NCBI GenBank assembly: GCA_017508505.1
Contig: JAFVYT010000011.1
Location: forward strand, 1-8,291
Direction of reading: 5' to 3'
DNA from: Clostridia bacterium
GTDB lineage: Bacteria; Bacillota_A; Clostridia; Oscillospirales; SIG627
DNA: 8,291 nucleotides
Shown here: positions 1 to 6,283 of the stretch, one piece after another
How the letters are laid out: each line of letters starts with the position of its first letter
Numbering within the stretch: the first letter of the stretch is position 1
Translations under genes and position numbers: made by a program
The notes under the pieces: model-generated
What the model was told of the DNA's origin: nothing
The model's database searches: none
The model's input: the letters and a program-made list of their open reading frames with translations, nothing else

Positions 1-381
1 GCAGTTTTCTCTGCCGGAGTTTTTAGCAAAATGGGGTATTCCGTCATCCCCAACACCCTCGATAAGCGATATGACATCGTTCAGCAGATCTCTCTTGAGG
101 ACGGAAAAAAGGTCGAGGCCTTTTGCAAGGGGCTTCAGAGCGCCTCTCCCGTTGACAGCTACGTGGTCCCTATTCCCTGGGCGATGCCCGGATATCAGGA
201 TCCCGTGATTATGGCGGCAGGTGCCTTTACCCAAGGCTCCTCCATCGAGCTTTCTGCCGATGCCCCCATGCGCGTCCCCTTCACCGTGTATATGCAGGGC
301 GGACTTACCTATGAAAGTGCAAAGCTGGGAATCCTTGCGGCGGCAAGCGAGGTTCTGGCTCTTGAAAATGAAAATGAATGA
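1..381 (+). CDS. Methionine gamma-lyase family (YnbB/aluminium-resistance-like) PLP protein, C-terminal part
   Basis: The reading frame is open from base 1 and encodes the last 126 residues of a protein whose 5' part lies outside the window. The stretch from roughly residue 50 to 115 carries the features I associate with the Met_gamma_lyase (YnbB, 'aluminium resistance protein') family. These are a PVDSYV segment, a W-MPGY-DPVIMAAG segment, QGSSIELSADAP and YMQGGLTYE. Family members are fold-type I PLP enzymes of about 420 residues related to cystathionine/methionine lyases. The PLP-binding lysine is normally in the missing upstream part, so catalysis cannot be judged here. The in vivo substrate is not settled for most members, and the aluminium-resistance name is historical. 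The stop codon lies about 20 bases before the likely gpmI start, which suggests co-transcription. The family call is confident; the substrate is not known. Confidence 0.88.
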   Translation, partial: AVFSAGVFSKMGYSVIPNTLDKRYDIVQQISLEDGKKVEAFCKGLQSASPVDSYVVPIPWAMPGYQDPVIMAAGAFTQGSSIELSADAPMRVPFTVYMQGGLTYESAKLGILAAASEVLALENENE

Positions 382-402
382 AAAGAAATGAGGTATAAAG
401 GT

Positions 403-1776
403 ATGGAACTGAAAGAAATGAAAAAGAAGGTTGGCGTAAAGGGCCCCGTTGTCCTTTTGGTTTTGGACGGTGTGGGACTCAATCCCAATCAGGTCGGCAA
501 CGCCGTGAAATGTGCGGACACTCCCACGCTGGACCGTTTGATGCGCGATTACCCCACCTTGAGCCTGAAGGCGCACGGCACCGCAGTCGGCCTGCCCTCT
601 GACGACGATATGGGCAACTCCGAGGTTGGCCACAACGCACTTGGCTCCGGACAGATCTTTGCTCAGGGAGCAAAGCTGGTTTCCAACTCCATTGAGAGCG
701 GCAAAATCTTTGCGGGAGAGGGCTGGCAGAAGGTCAGCAGCAACTGCAAGGCAAACGCTTCCACCCTGCACTTCCTCGGTCTCTTTTCCGACGGTAACGT
801 GCATTCCCACATCGATCATCTGAAGGCTCTTGTGGCTCAGGCAAAGAAGGATGGAATCGCCCGTGTGCGCGTGCACATTCTTTTGGACGGCAGAGACGTC
901 GCAGAGACCAGCGCGCTGGATTACGTAGAGCCCTTCGAGGCTTACCTTTCCGAGCTGCGTGACGAGAGCTTTGACGTTATGATCGCCTCCGGCGGCGGAA
1001 GAATGAGCATCACCATGGACCGCTATGAGGCAAACTGGCAGATGGTCAAGGCAGGTTGGGACATCCACGTGCTCGGCAAGGGCAGACAGTTTGCAAGCGC
1101 AAAGGATGCGATTGAGACCTACCGCGAGGAGCTGCACGTGATCGATCAGGATCTCCCCGGCTTTGTCATTGCCCGTGACGGCAAGCCCGTCGGCACCGTA
1201 GAGGACGGAGACGGTGTGATCTTCTTCAACTTCCGCGGCGACCGATCCATCGAGATCTCCAAGGCATTCTGCGATGAGGACTTTGATCACTTCGACAGAG
1301 TGCGCTTCCCCAAGACGGCTTATGCCGGTATGCTGGAATACGACGGAGATCTTCACATTCCTCCCGTATACCTTGTGGCACCTCCCGAAATCACCAACAC
1401 CATGGGTGAGTATCTGGCCGAGGCTCCCTTCCGTTCTTTGGCGGTCAGCGAGACGCAGAAGTACGGTCACGTGACCTACTTCTGGAACGGCAACAAGTCC
1501 GGCAAATACAGCGAAGAAAAGGAAACCTATATGGAGATTCCTTCCGACGTGGTTCCCTTTGAGCAGAGACCTTGGATGAAGTGTGCAGAGATCACCGACG
1601 TGCTTCTTTCTGCCATCCGCGGGGGCGAATACAAGTTCATCCGTGCCAACTTCCCCAACGGCGACATGGTCGGCCACACGGGTAATATGAAGGCAACCAA
1701 GATCAGCATGGAGGCTCTTGACCTTTGTTTGGATCGCATCCTTGCGGCCAAGATGAGGTTGGCGGCGTCGCGCTGA
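403..1776 (+). CDS. gpmI: 2,3-bisphosphoglycerate-independent phosphoglycerate mutase, 5' fragment (frameshifted)
   Basis: Cofactor-independent phosphoglycerate mutase interconverts 3- and 2-phosphoglycerate in glycolysis using two Mn ions. I prefer the ATG at 403 because GAGG at 390-393 sits 9 bases upstream; an ATG at 388 is in frame but has a poor ribosome site. Numbered from 388, the N-terminal metal aspartate is D27 (VLDGVG) and the phosphorylated serine is S78 in [13 protein letters not shown] and LLDGRD mark the substrate-binding domain. NGDMVGHTG near the end supplies the Asp and His of one Mn site. The pattern SGGGRM-TMDRYE-W-MV, together with FFWNGN-SG, is the plant/trypanosome-like form rather than the usual bacterial GRYYAMDRD. 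The frame breaks near 1752: after LDRILAAK it runs into a short wrong tail (MRLAASR) and stops, while the remainder continues in the -1 frame. The 3' part is listed separately. Confidence 0.93.
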   Translation: MELKEMKKKVGVKGPVVLLVLDGVGLNPNQVGNAVKCADTPTLDRLMRDYPTLSLKAHGTAVGLPSDDDMGNSEVGHNALGSGQIFAQGAKLVSNSIESGKIFAGEGWQKVSSNCKANASTLHFLGLFSDGNVHSHIDHLKALVAQAKKDGIARVRVHILLDGRDVAETSALDYVEPFEAYLSELRDESFDVMIASGGGRMSITMDRYEANWQMVKAGWDIHVLGKGRQFASAKDAIETYREELHVIDQDLPGFVIARDGKPVGTVEDGDGVIFFNFRGDRSIEISKAFCDEDFDHFDRVRFPKTAYAGMLEYDGDLHIPPVYLVAPPEITNTMGEYLAEAPFRSLAVSETQKYGHVTYFWNGNKSGKYSEEKETYMEIPSDVVPFEQRPWMKCAEITDVLLSAIRGGEYKFIRANFPNGDMVGHTGNMKATKISMEALDLCLDRILAAKMRLAASR

Positions 1777-2045
1777 TCACCGCTGACCACGGCAACGCAG
1801 ACGAAATGTACGAGATCGACAAGAAGAGCGGTGAGCCCAAGAAGAATAAGGACGGCTCCCTGAAGTCCAAGACCAGCCACACCCTCAATCCCGTTCCCTG
1901 CATCTTCTACGACAATGCTACCGCCGACCGTTATACCGTAAAGGATGGCTCCTTCGGTCTTTCCAACGTGGCGGCTACTACGGTAAACCTCCTGGGCTAC
2001 GAGGCTCCCGAGATCTGGAACGAGAGCATGATCGAGGTCAAGTAA
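1725..2045 (+). CDS. gpmI: Phosphoglycerate mutase GpmI, 3' fragment (same gene, -1 frame)
   Basis: This is the rest of gpmI. The ATG at 1725 is only the first in-frame methionine; true homology begins at the GAT at 1752-1754 ([19 protein letters not shown]). It carries the D-H pair of TADHGNAD and the His of TSHT, which are metal ligands in the family, then LSNVAAT and a C-terminal I-E-V typical of the long form. Restoring one base at the junction (AAG GAT instead of AAGAT) would give one protein of about 547 residues from the 403 start. Usual bacterial GpmI is about 510, and the plant-like type about 550-560. As it stands, neither fragment contains all the metal ligands, so neither could be active alone. 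The good conservation on both sides suggests a recent mutation or an assembly error rather than old decay. Confidence 0.9.
   Translation: MFGSHPCGQDEVGGVALITADHGNADEMYEIDKKSGEPKKNKDGSLKSKTSHTLNPVPCIFYDNATADRYTVKDGSFGLSNVAATTVNLLGYEAPEIWNESMIEVK
1750..1754 (+). other. gpmI: Frameshift site in gpmI (apparent loss of one G)
   Basis: Frame 1 reads ...LDRILAAK up to base 1752. The -1 frame resumes the conserved protein at GAT (1752-1754), giving [14 protein letters not shown]. Inserting one G after AAG joins the two without loss. No X-XXY-YYZ slippery heptamer is present (local sequence GGCCAAGATGAG), so programmed -1 frameshifting is unlikely. Confidence 0.88.
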
Positions 2046-2063
2046 GGATAAAAGAATGAAAGC

Positions 2064-2100
2064 AATAAGTCCCTCCGAAATCGGAGGGACTTATTTTATT
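2064..2100 (+). terminator. Rho-independent terminator after gpmI, probably bidirectional
   Basis: A near-perfect hairpin has AATAAGTCCCTCCGA (2064-2078) pairing with TCGGAGGGACTTATT (2081-2095). It is followed by a T-rich run (TTATTCTCTT) on the plus strand and begins 18 bases after the gpmI stop. On the minus strand the same hairpin directly follows the stop codon of the small gene at 2096-2176 and runs into a moderately T-rich stretch, so it may end both converging transcripts. Confidence 0.93.
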
Positions 2101-2176
2101 CTCTTGTGACCTGCAATATACACATACAAAATACACCGATGATTGCACCGATCAACACACCCAAGAGAAAATCCAT
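2096..2176 (-). CDS. 26-residue single-helix membrane micro-protein, DUF3789-like
   Basis: A short reading frame starts with ATG at 2176 and ends with TAA at 2098-2096. It encodes a 26-residue peptide that starts MDFLLGVLIG and ends CILQVTRE. Residues 3-22 form one hydrophobic helix with small residues (G6, G10, G14) on one face and two cysteines (C17, C19). A short polar, charged tail follows, so a single-pass inner-membrane peptide is likely. AAAGGTG at 2192-2186 lies 9 bases upstream of the ATG, a good Shine-Dalgarno site for something so short. The pattern LLG--IG---GV--MC-LQ resembles the DUF3789 family, uncharacterised proteins of about 30 residues found in Firmicutes and their mobile elements; this is from memory and unchecked. 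The start is 48 bases after the recombinase stop on the same strand, so the two may share a transcript. Function unknown. Confidence 0.72.
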   Translation of the reverse strand: MDFLLGVLIGAIIGVFCMCILQVTRE

Positions 2177-2185
2177 TTTTGACCA

Positions 2186-2192
2186 CACCTTT
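2186..2192 (-). promoter_or_regulatory. Shine-Dalgarno site of the micro-protein
   Basis: Read on the minus strand this is AAAGGTG, 9 bases upstream of the ATG at 2176. It is the main non-coding evidence that the 26-codon frame is translated. Confidence 0.65.
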
Positions 2193-2224
2193 GTTTTTTA
2201 CTAGTATGGTTAAAATACAAAAGC

Positions 2225-3184
2225 TTATTCAGAATCATTTAACGGATTTTCTGCCATAGCGCGCTTCATATGGTCACTGCTGACGTGGGTATAGATTTGT
2301 GTGGTGGTCAGTTGCTCGTGGCCGAGGATATCCTTCAGGACGCGGACATCCACCTTTCCCGTCTCGTAAAGCAGAGTTGCGGCAGTATGGCGCAGCTTGT
2401 GCACGGACAGATTACGCTCACCGAGGCCTGCAAGATCAAGATAGCGATAAACGAGCCATTGGATGGACTTGACGGAGAGCCTGAGACTGTTGCGGCTGAC
2501 AAACAAGGCATCCGGATCCTTGCAATGGAGCTTTTTTCGTTCCGAAAGATACTCGGATAAGGCAGCAATGCAGGAATCGTTGAGATAGATCACCCGCTGT
2601 TTATTGCCCTTTCCCGTGACCACGAGGCGCTCAAGATCCCCGGACAGGTCGGAAAGAGAGAGACTTGCCATCTCGGAAACACGCATTCCGCAATTTAAAA
2701 AGAGCGTAATAATAGCATAATCGCGTAAGTTATGGGATGAGCCGTGCTCCTTGACGGCCAGAAGAAGGGCTCGGCTTTCCTCCAGAGTCAAAAACTTAGG
2801 GAGGGCCGGCTTCAGCGAAGGGGACTCAATATCCTTTGCCGGGTTATCGGGGATGGAATGCTCCTTGGTCGCAAGAAACTTAAAAAAGCCACGTATGGCG
2901 CAGAGCTTGCGCGCGCGGCTGGCATTCCCATTTTTCTTATCCCGAGCAAGATAAAGGAGATATTCGTAAATATCCTGACGCTGAATCGAGGCAATGTCAG
3001 AATCCATCACGGTAGTGAGGTCCGCAGTCTCCTGATCCGCAAATCGGTCACGAAAGCAGAACCTCAAAAAGCCGGAAAGATCGATACCGTATTCATAGAC
3101 AGTTTTTTCGCTGCAGCCCTGAATGGTGAGCTTATACGACAAAAAGCGTGCAACAGAGGGGGGATATTGATTTTTAGGAAGCAT
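2225..3184 (-). CDS. Tyrosine recombinase, XerC/XerD-like
   Basis: This is a complete 319-residue site-specific tyrosine recombinase, which would cut and rejoin DNA through a covalent 3'-phosphotyrosine. Residues 8-108 form the SAM-like core-binding domain and about 128-312 the catalytic domain. The full catalytic set is visible: R168 (CGMRVSE), K192 (GKGNK), H262 and R265 (HKLRH), H289 (LGHE) and nucleophile Y298 (TQIYTH). Spacing closely matches E. coli XerD (R148, K172, H244, R247, H270, Y279). The protein is about 20 residues longer than standard Xer proteins, mainly through extra sequence at residues 45-68. ATG at 3184 is preceded by AAGGTAA. The gene lies just after the terminator of the upstream surface-protein gene. 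No attachment sites or other phage/ICE genes are visible, so a chromosomal Xer-type recombinase is more likely than an element integrase. XerC versus XerD cannot be decided here. Confidence 0.93.
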   Translation of the reverse strand: MLPKNQYPPSVARFLSYKLTIQGCSEKTVYEYGIDLSGFLRFCFRDRFADQETADLTTVMDSDIASIQRQDIYEYLLYLARDKKNGNASRARKLCAIRGFFKFLATKEHSIPDNPAKDIESPSLKPALPKFLTLEESRALLLAVKEHGSSHNLRDYAIITLFLNCGMRVSEMASLSLSDLSGDLERLVVTGKGNKQRVIYLNDSCIAALSEYLSERKKLHCKDPDALFVSRNSLRLSVKSIQWLVYRYLDLAGLGERNLSVHKLRHTAATLLYETGKVDVRVLKDILGHEQLTTTQIYTHVSSDHMKRAMAENPLNDSE

Positions 3185-3200
3185 ATCAAATTACCTTAAA

Positions 3201-3233
3201 AAACAAAAAAGCGGCTGACGAACAGCCGCTTTT
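3201..3233 (-). terminator. Rho-independent terminator after the first surface-protein gene
   Basis: On the minus strand the stem AAAAGCGGCTG (3233-3223) pairs with CAGCCGCTTTT (3217-3207) around a TTCGT loop. It is followed by TTTTTTGTTTTTT. It begins 5 bases after the stop of the gene at 3239-4792 and ends within 20 bases of the recombinase ATG. Confidence 0.93.
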
Positions 3234-3238
3234 AAAGC

Positions 3239-4792
3239 TTAATGAACTCTCTTTTTCTTCAGAACCACAAAGCTTGCGCCTGCGGCAACAGTAAGCATTG
3301 CAACACCGGAGATGATGCAGATCGTCAAAGCGTCACCGGTCTGAGCCGAACCGCCGACAGAGCCCATAACAGAGCCGTAAACGGTAAAGCCACGGGACAA
3401 ATTCTTCGATACAGAGGTATTGACCCACTTGGATCCGTCAAATCTCTGCTGCGTGAAGGTTACGATCAAAATGTTGTGGCCGATCGGAAGGTTTCCGGTA
3501 TTAAACTTACCGGTTGTGAAATCCTCGCTGAAGGTGCCGGTAAGCTTGGTGGTTGCGCCACTTCTGATGATAAACTTGGTAGGTACGTTGCGAATGTCAC
3601 CGACCAGAGGTCTGGTATTGTCAACACCGTCGGGAATAACGGTGAAGCTCACGTCCTTGCCGGTCTGATAGGTGGCTCCAAACTGATCAAAGCCGAATCC
3701 GGAGGGGCCGGGACGGAAGCCGGTGGATGCGGGAGCATTTGCGCCACCGACGGTGGTGTGGAATACGGGAGAAGGTACGTAAGCAACGGAAAGGGATTCG
3801 CCCTTGGCGTTGGTCCAATACTCAGCAACCGCATCGTCCCACGTGCTCTTCACTTCCGTATCGGGGGAGCTGCCGTATGCACAAATCTCGCGCCCGCCCG
3901 CAAAGCCGGTGGACAGATAAAAGTTCTGATCACCGCCCGCGCCGCCGGTTCTTGTCACGCCAACCTGGAAGAGGTAGGAGCCGTAGAACTCACCGGAGGC
4001 AAGAAGGTCATCCACAGCCTTTTCATCATAGCTGCCGACGGCAGAGAAGATGACGTCGTTGAGAGGAATGCGATACTCAAACTCGTAAACGTAGCTGCCG
4101 TTATCCTCGGTGTAGGAGATGGCAGTGTTCTTGGAGTACTTATAGAGGGTCCAATCGGAGTAGGGGTTTGCATAGTCCAGAATCGCAGTCTTGGTTACCT
4201 CACCGTCGATCTTCTTATAGTTACGAAGACCTGCCACACAACCGCCAACGGAGTAGCCGTCAAGACCCTTCTCGTATGCGTAGGTGTTGGAAAGACGGGA
4301 AGCGGCCTCGGAGATGGCAGTGGACTGGTTCAGACCGTAACGCACGTTGGTGTTGAGCGTGGATGTATTGCCAAGCTCGTCCACAACGGAGAACTCAACG
4401 GGAGACTCCACCTTCTCGGCGATGAAAACATACTCGTCGTTATAAGCGAGATAGGTGGTTACGACGACGTCCTCATAATCGGCACCGTAGGCATCGGTAT
4501 AGTCAACCTTGCAATTGTCATCGGTCAAGGTCAGACCGTCCCCGAGCTTTGCCACGTCAGAGGGTACTCCGCCGTACTGAGCGGGATCAATGCCCGCATC
4601 CGTCAGGCTGGGCTCAGCACTGACCTTATAGGCAAGGAAGGTGTGCAAGCCGTATGCGCGCAGATCGTGGGCCGTCGTGCCGTACTGGATGTACGTGGTA
4701 GAGGTCTGATCCGCATAGCTTGCAAAAACAGGCACGCAGAACGCACCTACAACGAAAGTGATCGCAACAAGGAAAGAAATTATTTTTTTCAT
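3239..4792 (-). CDS. Exported surface protein with CBM9/DOMON-like domain and TGD-type C-terminal anchor (paralogue A)
   Basis: This is a 517-residue secreted, anchored protein. ATG at 4792 is chosen because AAGGAGT (4807-4801) sits 9 bases upstream; an in-frame TTG at 4801 overlaps that site. Residues 1-24 are a clear signal peptide (MKKIISF, hydrophobic core, cut after VFA). LRAYGLHT lies at 44-51. A P-L-T-D-x-G-I-x-x-x-Q-Y segment (about 61-73) and TYLAYNDEYVFIAE (113-126) resemble the two signature strands of CBM9-like/DOMON beta-sandwich domains. YEFEYRIPLNDV (236-247) is shared with the gene at 6284. A second, beta-rich region covers about 380-475. SAQTGD (482-487), a 23-residue helix (489-511) and KKKRVH form a sortase-like tail, though without the usual LPxTG proline. 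It is preceded by a consensus promoter and closed by its own terminator. A carbohydrate or other small ligand is plausible but unproven; no catalytic residues were recognised. Confidence 0.88.
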   Translation of the reverse strand: MKKIISFLVAITFVVGAFCVPVFASYADQTSTTYIQYGTTAHDLRAYGLHTFLAYKVSAEPSLTDAGIDPAQYGGVPSDVAKLGDGLTLTDDNCKVDYTDAYGADYEDVVVTTYLAYNDEYVFIAEKVESPVEFSVVDELGNTSTLNTNVRYGLNQSTAISEAASRLSNTYAYEKGLDGYSVGGCVAGLRNYKKIDGEVTKTAILDYANPYSDWTLYKYSKNTAISYTEDNGSYVYEFEYRIPLNDVIFSAVGSYDEKAVDDLLASGEFYGSYLFQVGVTRTGGAGGDQNFYLSTGFAGGREICAYGSSPDTEVKSTWDDAVAEYWTNAKGESLSVAYVPSPVFHTTVGGANAPASTGFRPGPSGFGFDQFGATYQTGKDVSFTVIPDGVDNTRPLVGDIRNVPTKFIIRSGATTKLTGTFSEDFTTGKFNTGNLPIGHNILIVTFTQQRFDGSKWVNTSVSKNLSRGFTVYGSVMGSVGGSAQTGDALTICIISGVAMLTVAAGASFVVLKKKRVH

Positions 4793-4800
4793 TGCAAACA

Positions 4801-4807
4801 ACTCCTT
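4801..4807 (-). promoter_or_regulatory. Shine-Dalgarno site of surface paralogue A
   Basis: Minus-strand AAGGAGT lies 9 bases before ATG 4792. It decides against the upstream TTG at 4801, which is part of the site itself. Confidence 0.85.
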
Positions 4808-4816
4808 ATAGTTCTG

Positions 4817-4850
4817 TTGACATTATAGCATTTCATAGGCTCAATGTCAA
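4817..4850. repeat. Inverted repeat TTGACATT...AATGTCAA framing the promoter
   Basis: TTGACATT (4817-4824) and its perfect reverse complement AATGTCAA (4843-4850) are separated by 18 bases. One arm contains the -35 box of paralogue A's promoter; the other overlaps the -10 box and probable start of transcription. This is the geometry of an operator, but it could arise by chance because one arm is constrained by the -35 consensus. Confidence 0.5.
4822..4850 (-). promoter_or_regulatory. Consensus SigA promoter of surface paralogue A
   Basis: On the minus strand TTGACA (4850-4845), a 17-base spacer and TATAAT (4827-4822) match the housekeeping consensus exactly. TGC precedes the -10, giving an extended -10 (TGnTATAAT). 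Transcription would start near 4815, about 23 bases upstream of the ATG at 4792, with AAGGAGT in the short leader. Strong constitutive expression is expected unless repressed. Confidence 0.92.
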
Positions 4851-4882
4851 TAGAAAAAGCATCAGAATCCACAACATATCCC

Positions 4883-6232
4883 TTATTTTTTCATCGATTT
4901 TTGTTTTTTTGCATCATTTTTCCCGCAATCCGAGCCATTTCGGAAAACAGATGCAACAACGATCACGGAGACCAAGAGCAATACTCCCGCAAAGCAAAGC
5001 AGGATCGGCCCCAAGACGGCATTGCTCTTCCCTTCCTCCGACAAGGAGGAAAAGAAAACGATCTCGGTTGCATCGGATGCATCTTCAAAATCATCGGGCA
5101 GCCCTTCCCAAAAGACGTCAGCCGGCAAGTCCCCATCCACCACTTTGTCTGCCGAAACGGTGGATGCAGGGGGAACAACCGTCTCGGAGTCGTTCTCGCC
5201 CCATTGCTTCTTGTTCTCGGGCGTCTTTTCGGGCTCAGCCGCAAGAGGTTCCCGGGACGCATCTTCGTCAGGCGCAGGCAAAGCAGGCTCCGTCGGAGAA
5301 TCAAAGCTGCCTTGCAAAAGGTATATACAAGGTAACAGCGGTGGCAGATCGGAGTCCGAAAGGCCGCATCCCTCTAAAGCTCCTGAGAACGTGGTGTCTC
5401 CGACGGAAAGATGCGCAGCCCTTTCCTTGGGAATCCCGATGCAGAGCAAAGCGGAATCCATGGGATTCGGAAAGCGTATGGGGACAGAAACGGAAATATA
5501 TCCGTAGCGAAGCTCGGCATTTGAGGAGGCGGGATTCAAGTAGGCATCTCTCTCGGAATCAGGCAAGCTGTTTGCCAGCTCCTCAAAGGAGCAGTTGAAT
5601 ACAAAGACCATGCCGCCGTGCTTTTCGGAGCAAGAGGCCGACGAAGAAAGCATATCGGCATCCCAAAAAGTTCCAGAGGAATCTGCAAAAGCCTCTCCCC
5701 TGGAGGCAGTAAAGGAGGAAAGGATGGCTTGGTTTTCCACAACGCCGTCAACTCTTTTGTTGCGGATGCCGTAAACCCCTATGCAGGAGTGATCCTTCTC
5801 GGAAAAGAAAAAGGAGGTCGTACAGGGCGAATAGGAGGACAGAGCACCGTCGGACCCAAGGCCCAGTTTTAAGTCGAAGCGATATCCGCTTTCTTTGTCA
5901 AAGGCCTTCACCGGAACCAAAAGCTCCGAGAACGCACGAGGCAAGAAAAGTTCGATTCGGATCATAGCCGAGGTGGAAGAAACCGAAAGGTAGGGATCCC
6001 CCTCCAGCTGAGAAATCAGATCGGTGTCGTCCTCAGAAAAACGATCGTTTTCCGTCAGGACAAACAAATCCCGCCCCGGACAAAGAGTGTGTAAGGAGGC
6101 ATCCGCCGTAAGGGACGGAAGGCTCGATACGAGCGAAACAGCACGATCCTCCTCCAAGGCTGAAACAGAGCAAAGCACACTCCAAAGAGCGAGAAGTATA
6201 CTAGCAGTTTTCAATAAAATTCGACATTTCAT
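4883..6232 (-). CDS. Diverged surface protein paralogue with acidic stalk and charged cytoplasmic tail (paralogue B)
   Basis: This is a 449-residue predicted type I membrane protein that I do not recognise as a named family. Residues 1-25 are a signal peptide (MKCRILLKTAS, hydrophobic core, VSA cut). An ectodomain covers about 26-305. An acidic, proline-rich stalk lies at about 310-400, a 26-residue transmembrane helix at 405-430, and a 19-residue lysine-rich cytoplasmic tail ends the protein. GIRNKRVDGVVENQAIL (155-171) aligns with GLRNYKKIDGEVTKTAIL in paralogue A. The following hydrophobic strand near 207-222 aligns with A's YEFEYRIPLNDV region, so B is probably a highly diverged relative. 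It has no TGD element and no clear N-terminal CBM9 strand. Its ATG lies only two bases after the T-run of the preceding gene's terminator, and no Shine-Dalgarno site is visible. The frame is intact over 1.35 kb, so it is probably functional but weakly expressed. Confidence 0.8.
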   Translation of the reverse strand: MKCRILLKTASILLALWSVLCSVSALEEDRAVSLVSSLPSLTADASLHTLCPGRDLFVLTENDRFSEDDTDLISQLEGDPYLSVSSTSAMIRIELFLPRAFSELLVPVKAFDKESGYRFDLKLGLGSDGALSSYSPCTTSFFFSEKDHSCIGVYGIRNKRVDGVVENQAILSSFTASRGEAFADSSGTFWDADMLSSSASCSEKHGGMVFVFNCSFEELANSLPDSERDAYLNPASSNAELRYGYISVSVPIRFPNPMDSALLCIGIPKERAAHLSVGDTTFSGALEGCGLSDSDLPPLLPCIYLLQGSFDSPTEPALPAPDEDASREPLAAEPEKTPENKKQWGENDSETVVPPASTVSADKVVDGDLPADVFWEGLPDDFEDASDATEIVFFSSLSEEGKSNAVLGPILLCFAGVLLLVSVIVVASVFRNGSDCGKNDAKKQKSMKK

Positions 6233-6234
6233 AG

Positions 6235-6271
6235 AAAAAAAAGAAGCCGACGATCATAAGGACCGTCGGCT
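6235..6271 (-). terminator. Rho-independent terminator after surface paralogue C
   Basis: On the minus strand AGCCGACG (6271-6264) pairs with CGTCGGCT (6252-6245) around an 11-base loop. C and eight T residues follow (6243-6235). It starts 12 bases after the stop of the gene at 6284-7771 and ends two bases short of the start codon of the gene at 4883-6232. Confidence 0.92.
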
Positions 6272-6283
6272 CATAATTCAAAA

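Noticed and set aside
1725..1776. Programmed -1 ribosomal frameshifting in gpmI
   Set aside because: There is no slippery heptamer or clear downstream stimulatory hairpin, and gpmI is not known to use frameshifting. A one-base deletion or error is simpler.
2744..3199. A 151-codon plus-strand frame inside the recombinase
   Set aside because: The recombinase on the other strand has the full catalytic R-K-H-R-H-Y set, so this is a shadow.
2096..3240. Recombinase and micro-protein as an integrated mobile element
   Set aside because: No direct-repeat attachment sites, tRNA target, excisionase or other element genes are visible. The recombinase looks like a chromosomal Xer relative.
3242..4828. 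A 528-codon open frame on the plus strand, almost exactly opposite surface paralogue A
   Set aside because: The minus-strand gene has a signal peptide, Shine-Dalgarno site, consensus promoter and terminator. The plus frame is a compositional shadow in codon register, with no ribosome site and no recognisable domain.
4792..5598. A 268-codon plus-strand frame rich in Arg, Ser and Pro
   Set aside because: It lies opposite paralogue B and across paralogue A's promoter, with low-complexity basic composition and no ribosome site. It is a shadow frame.
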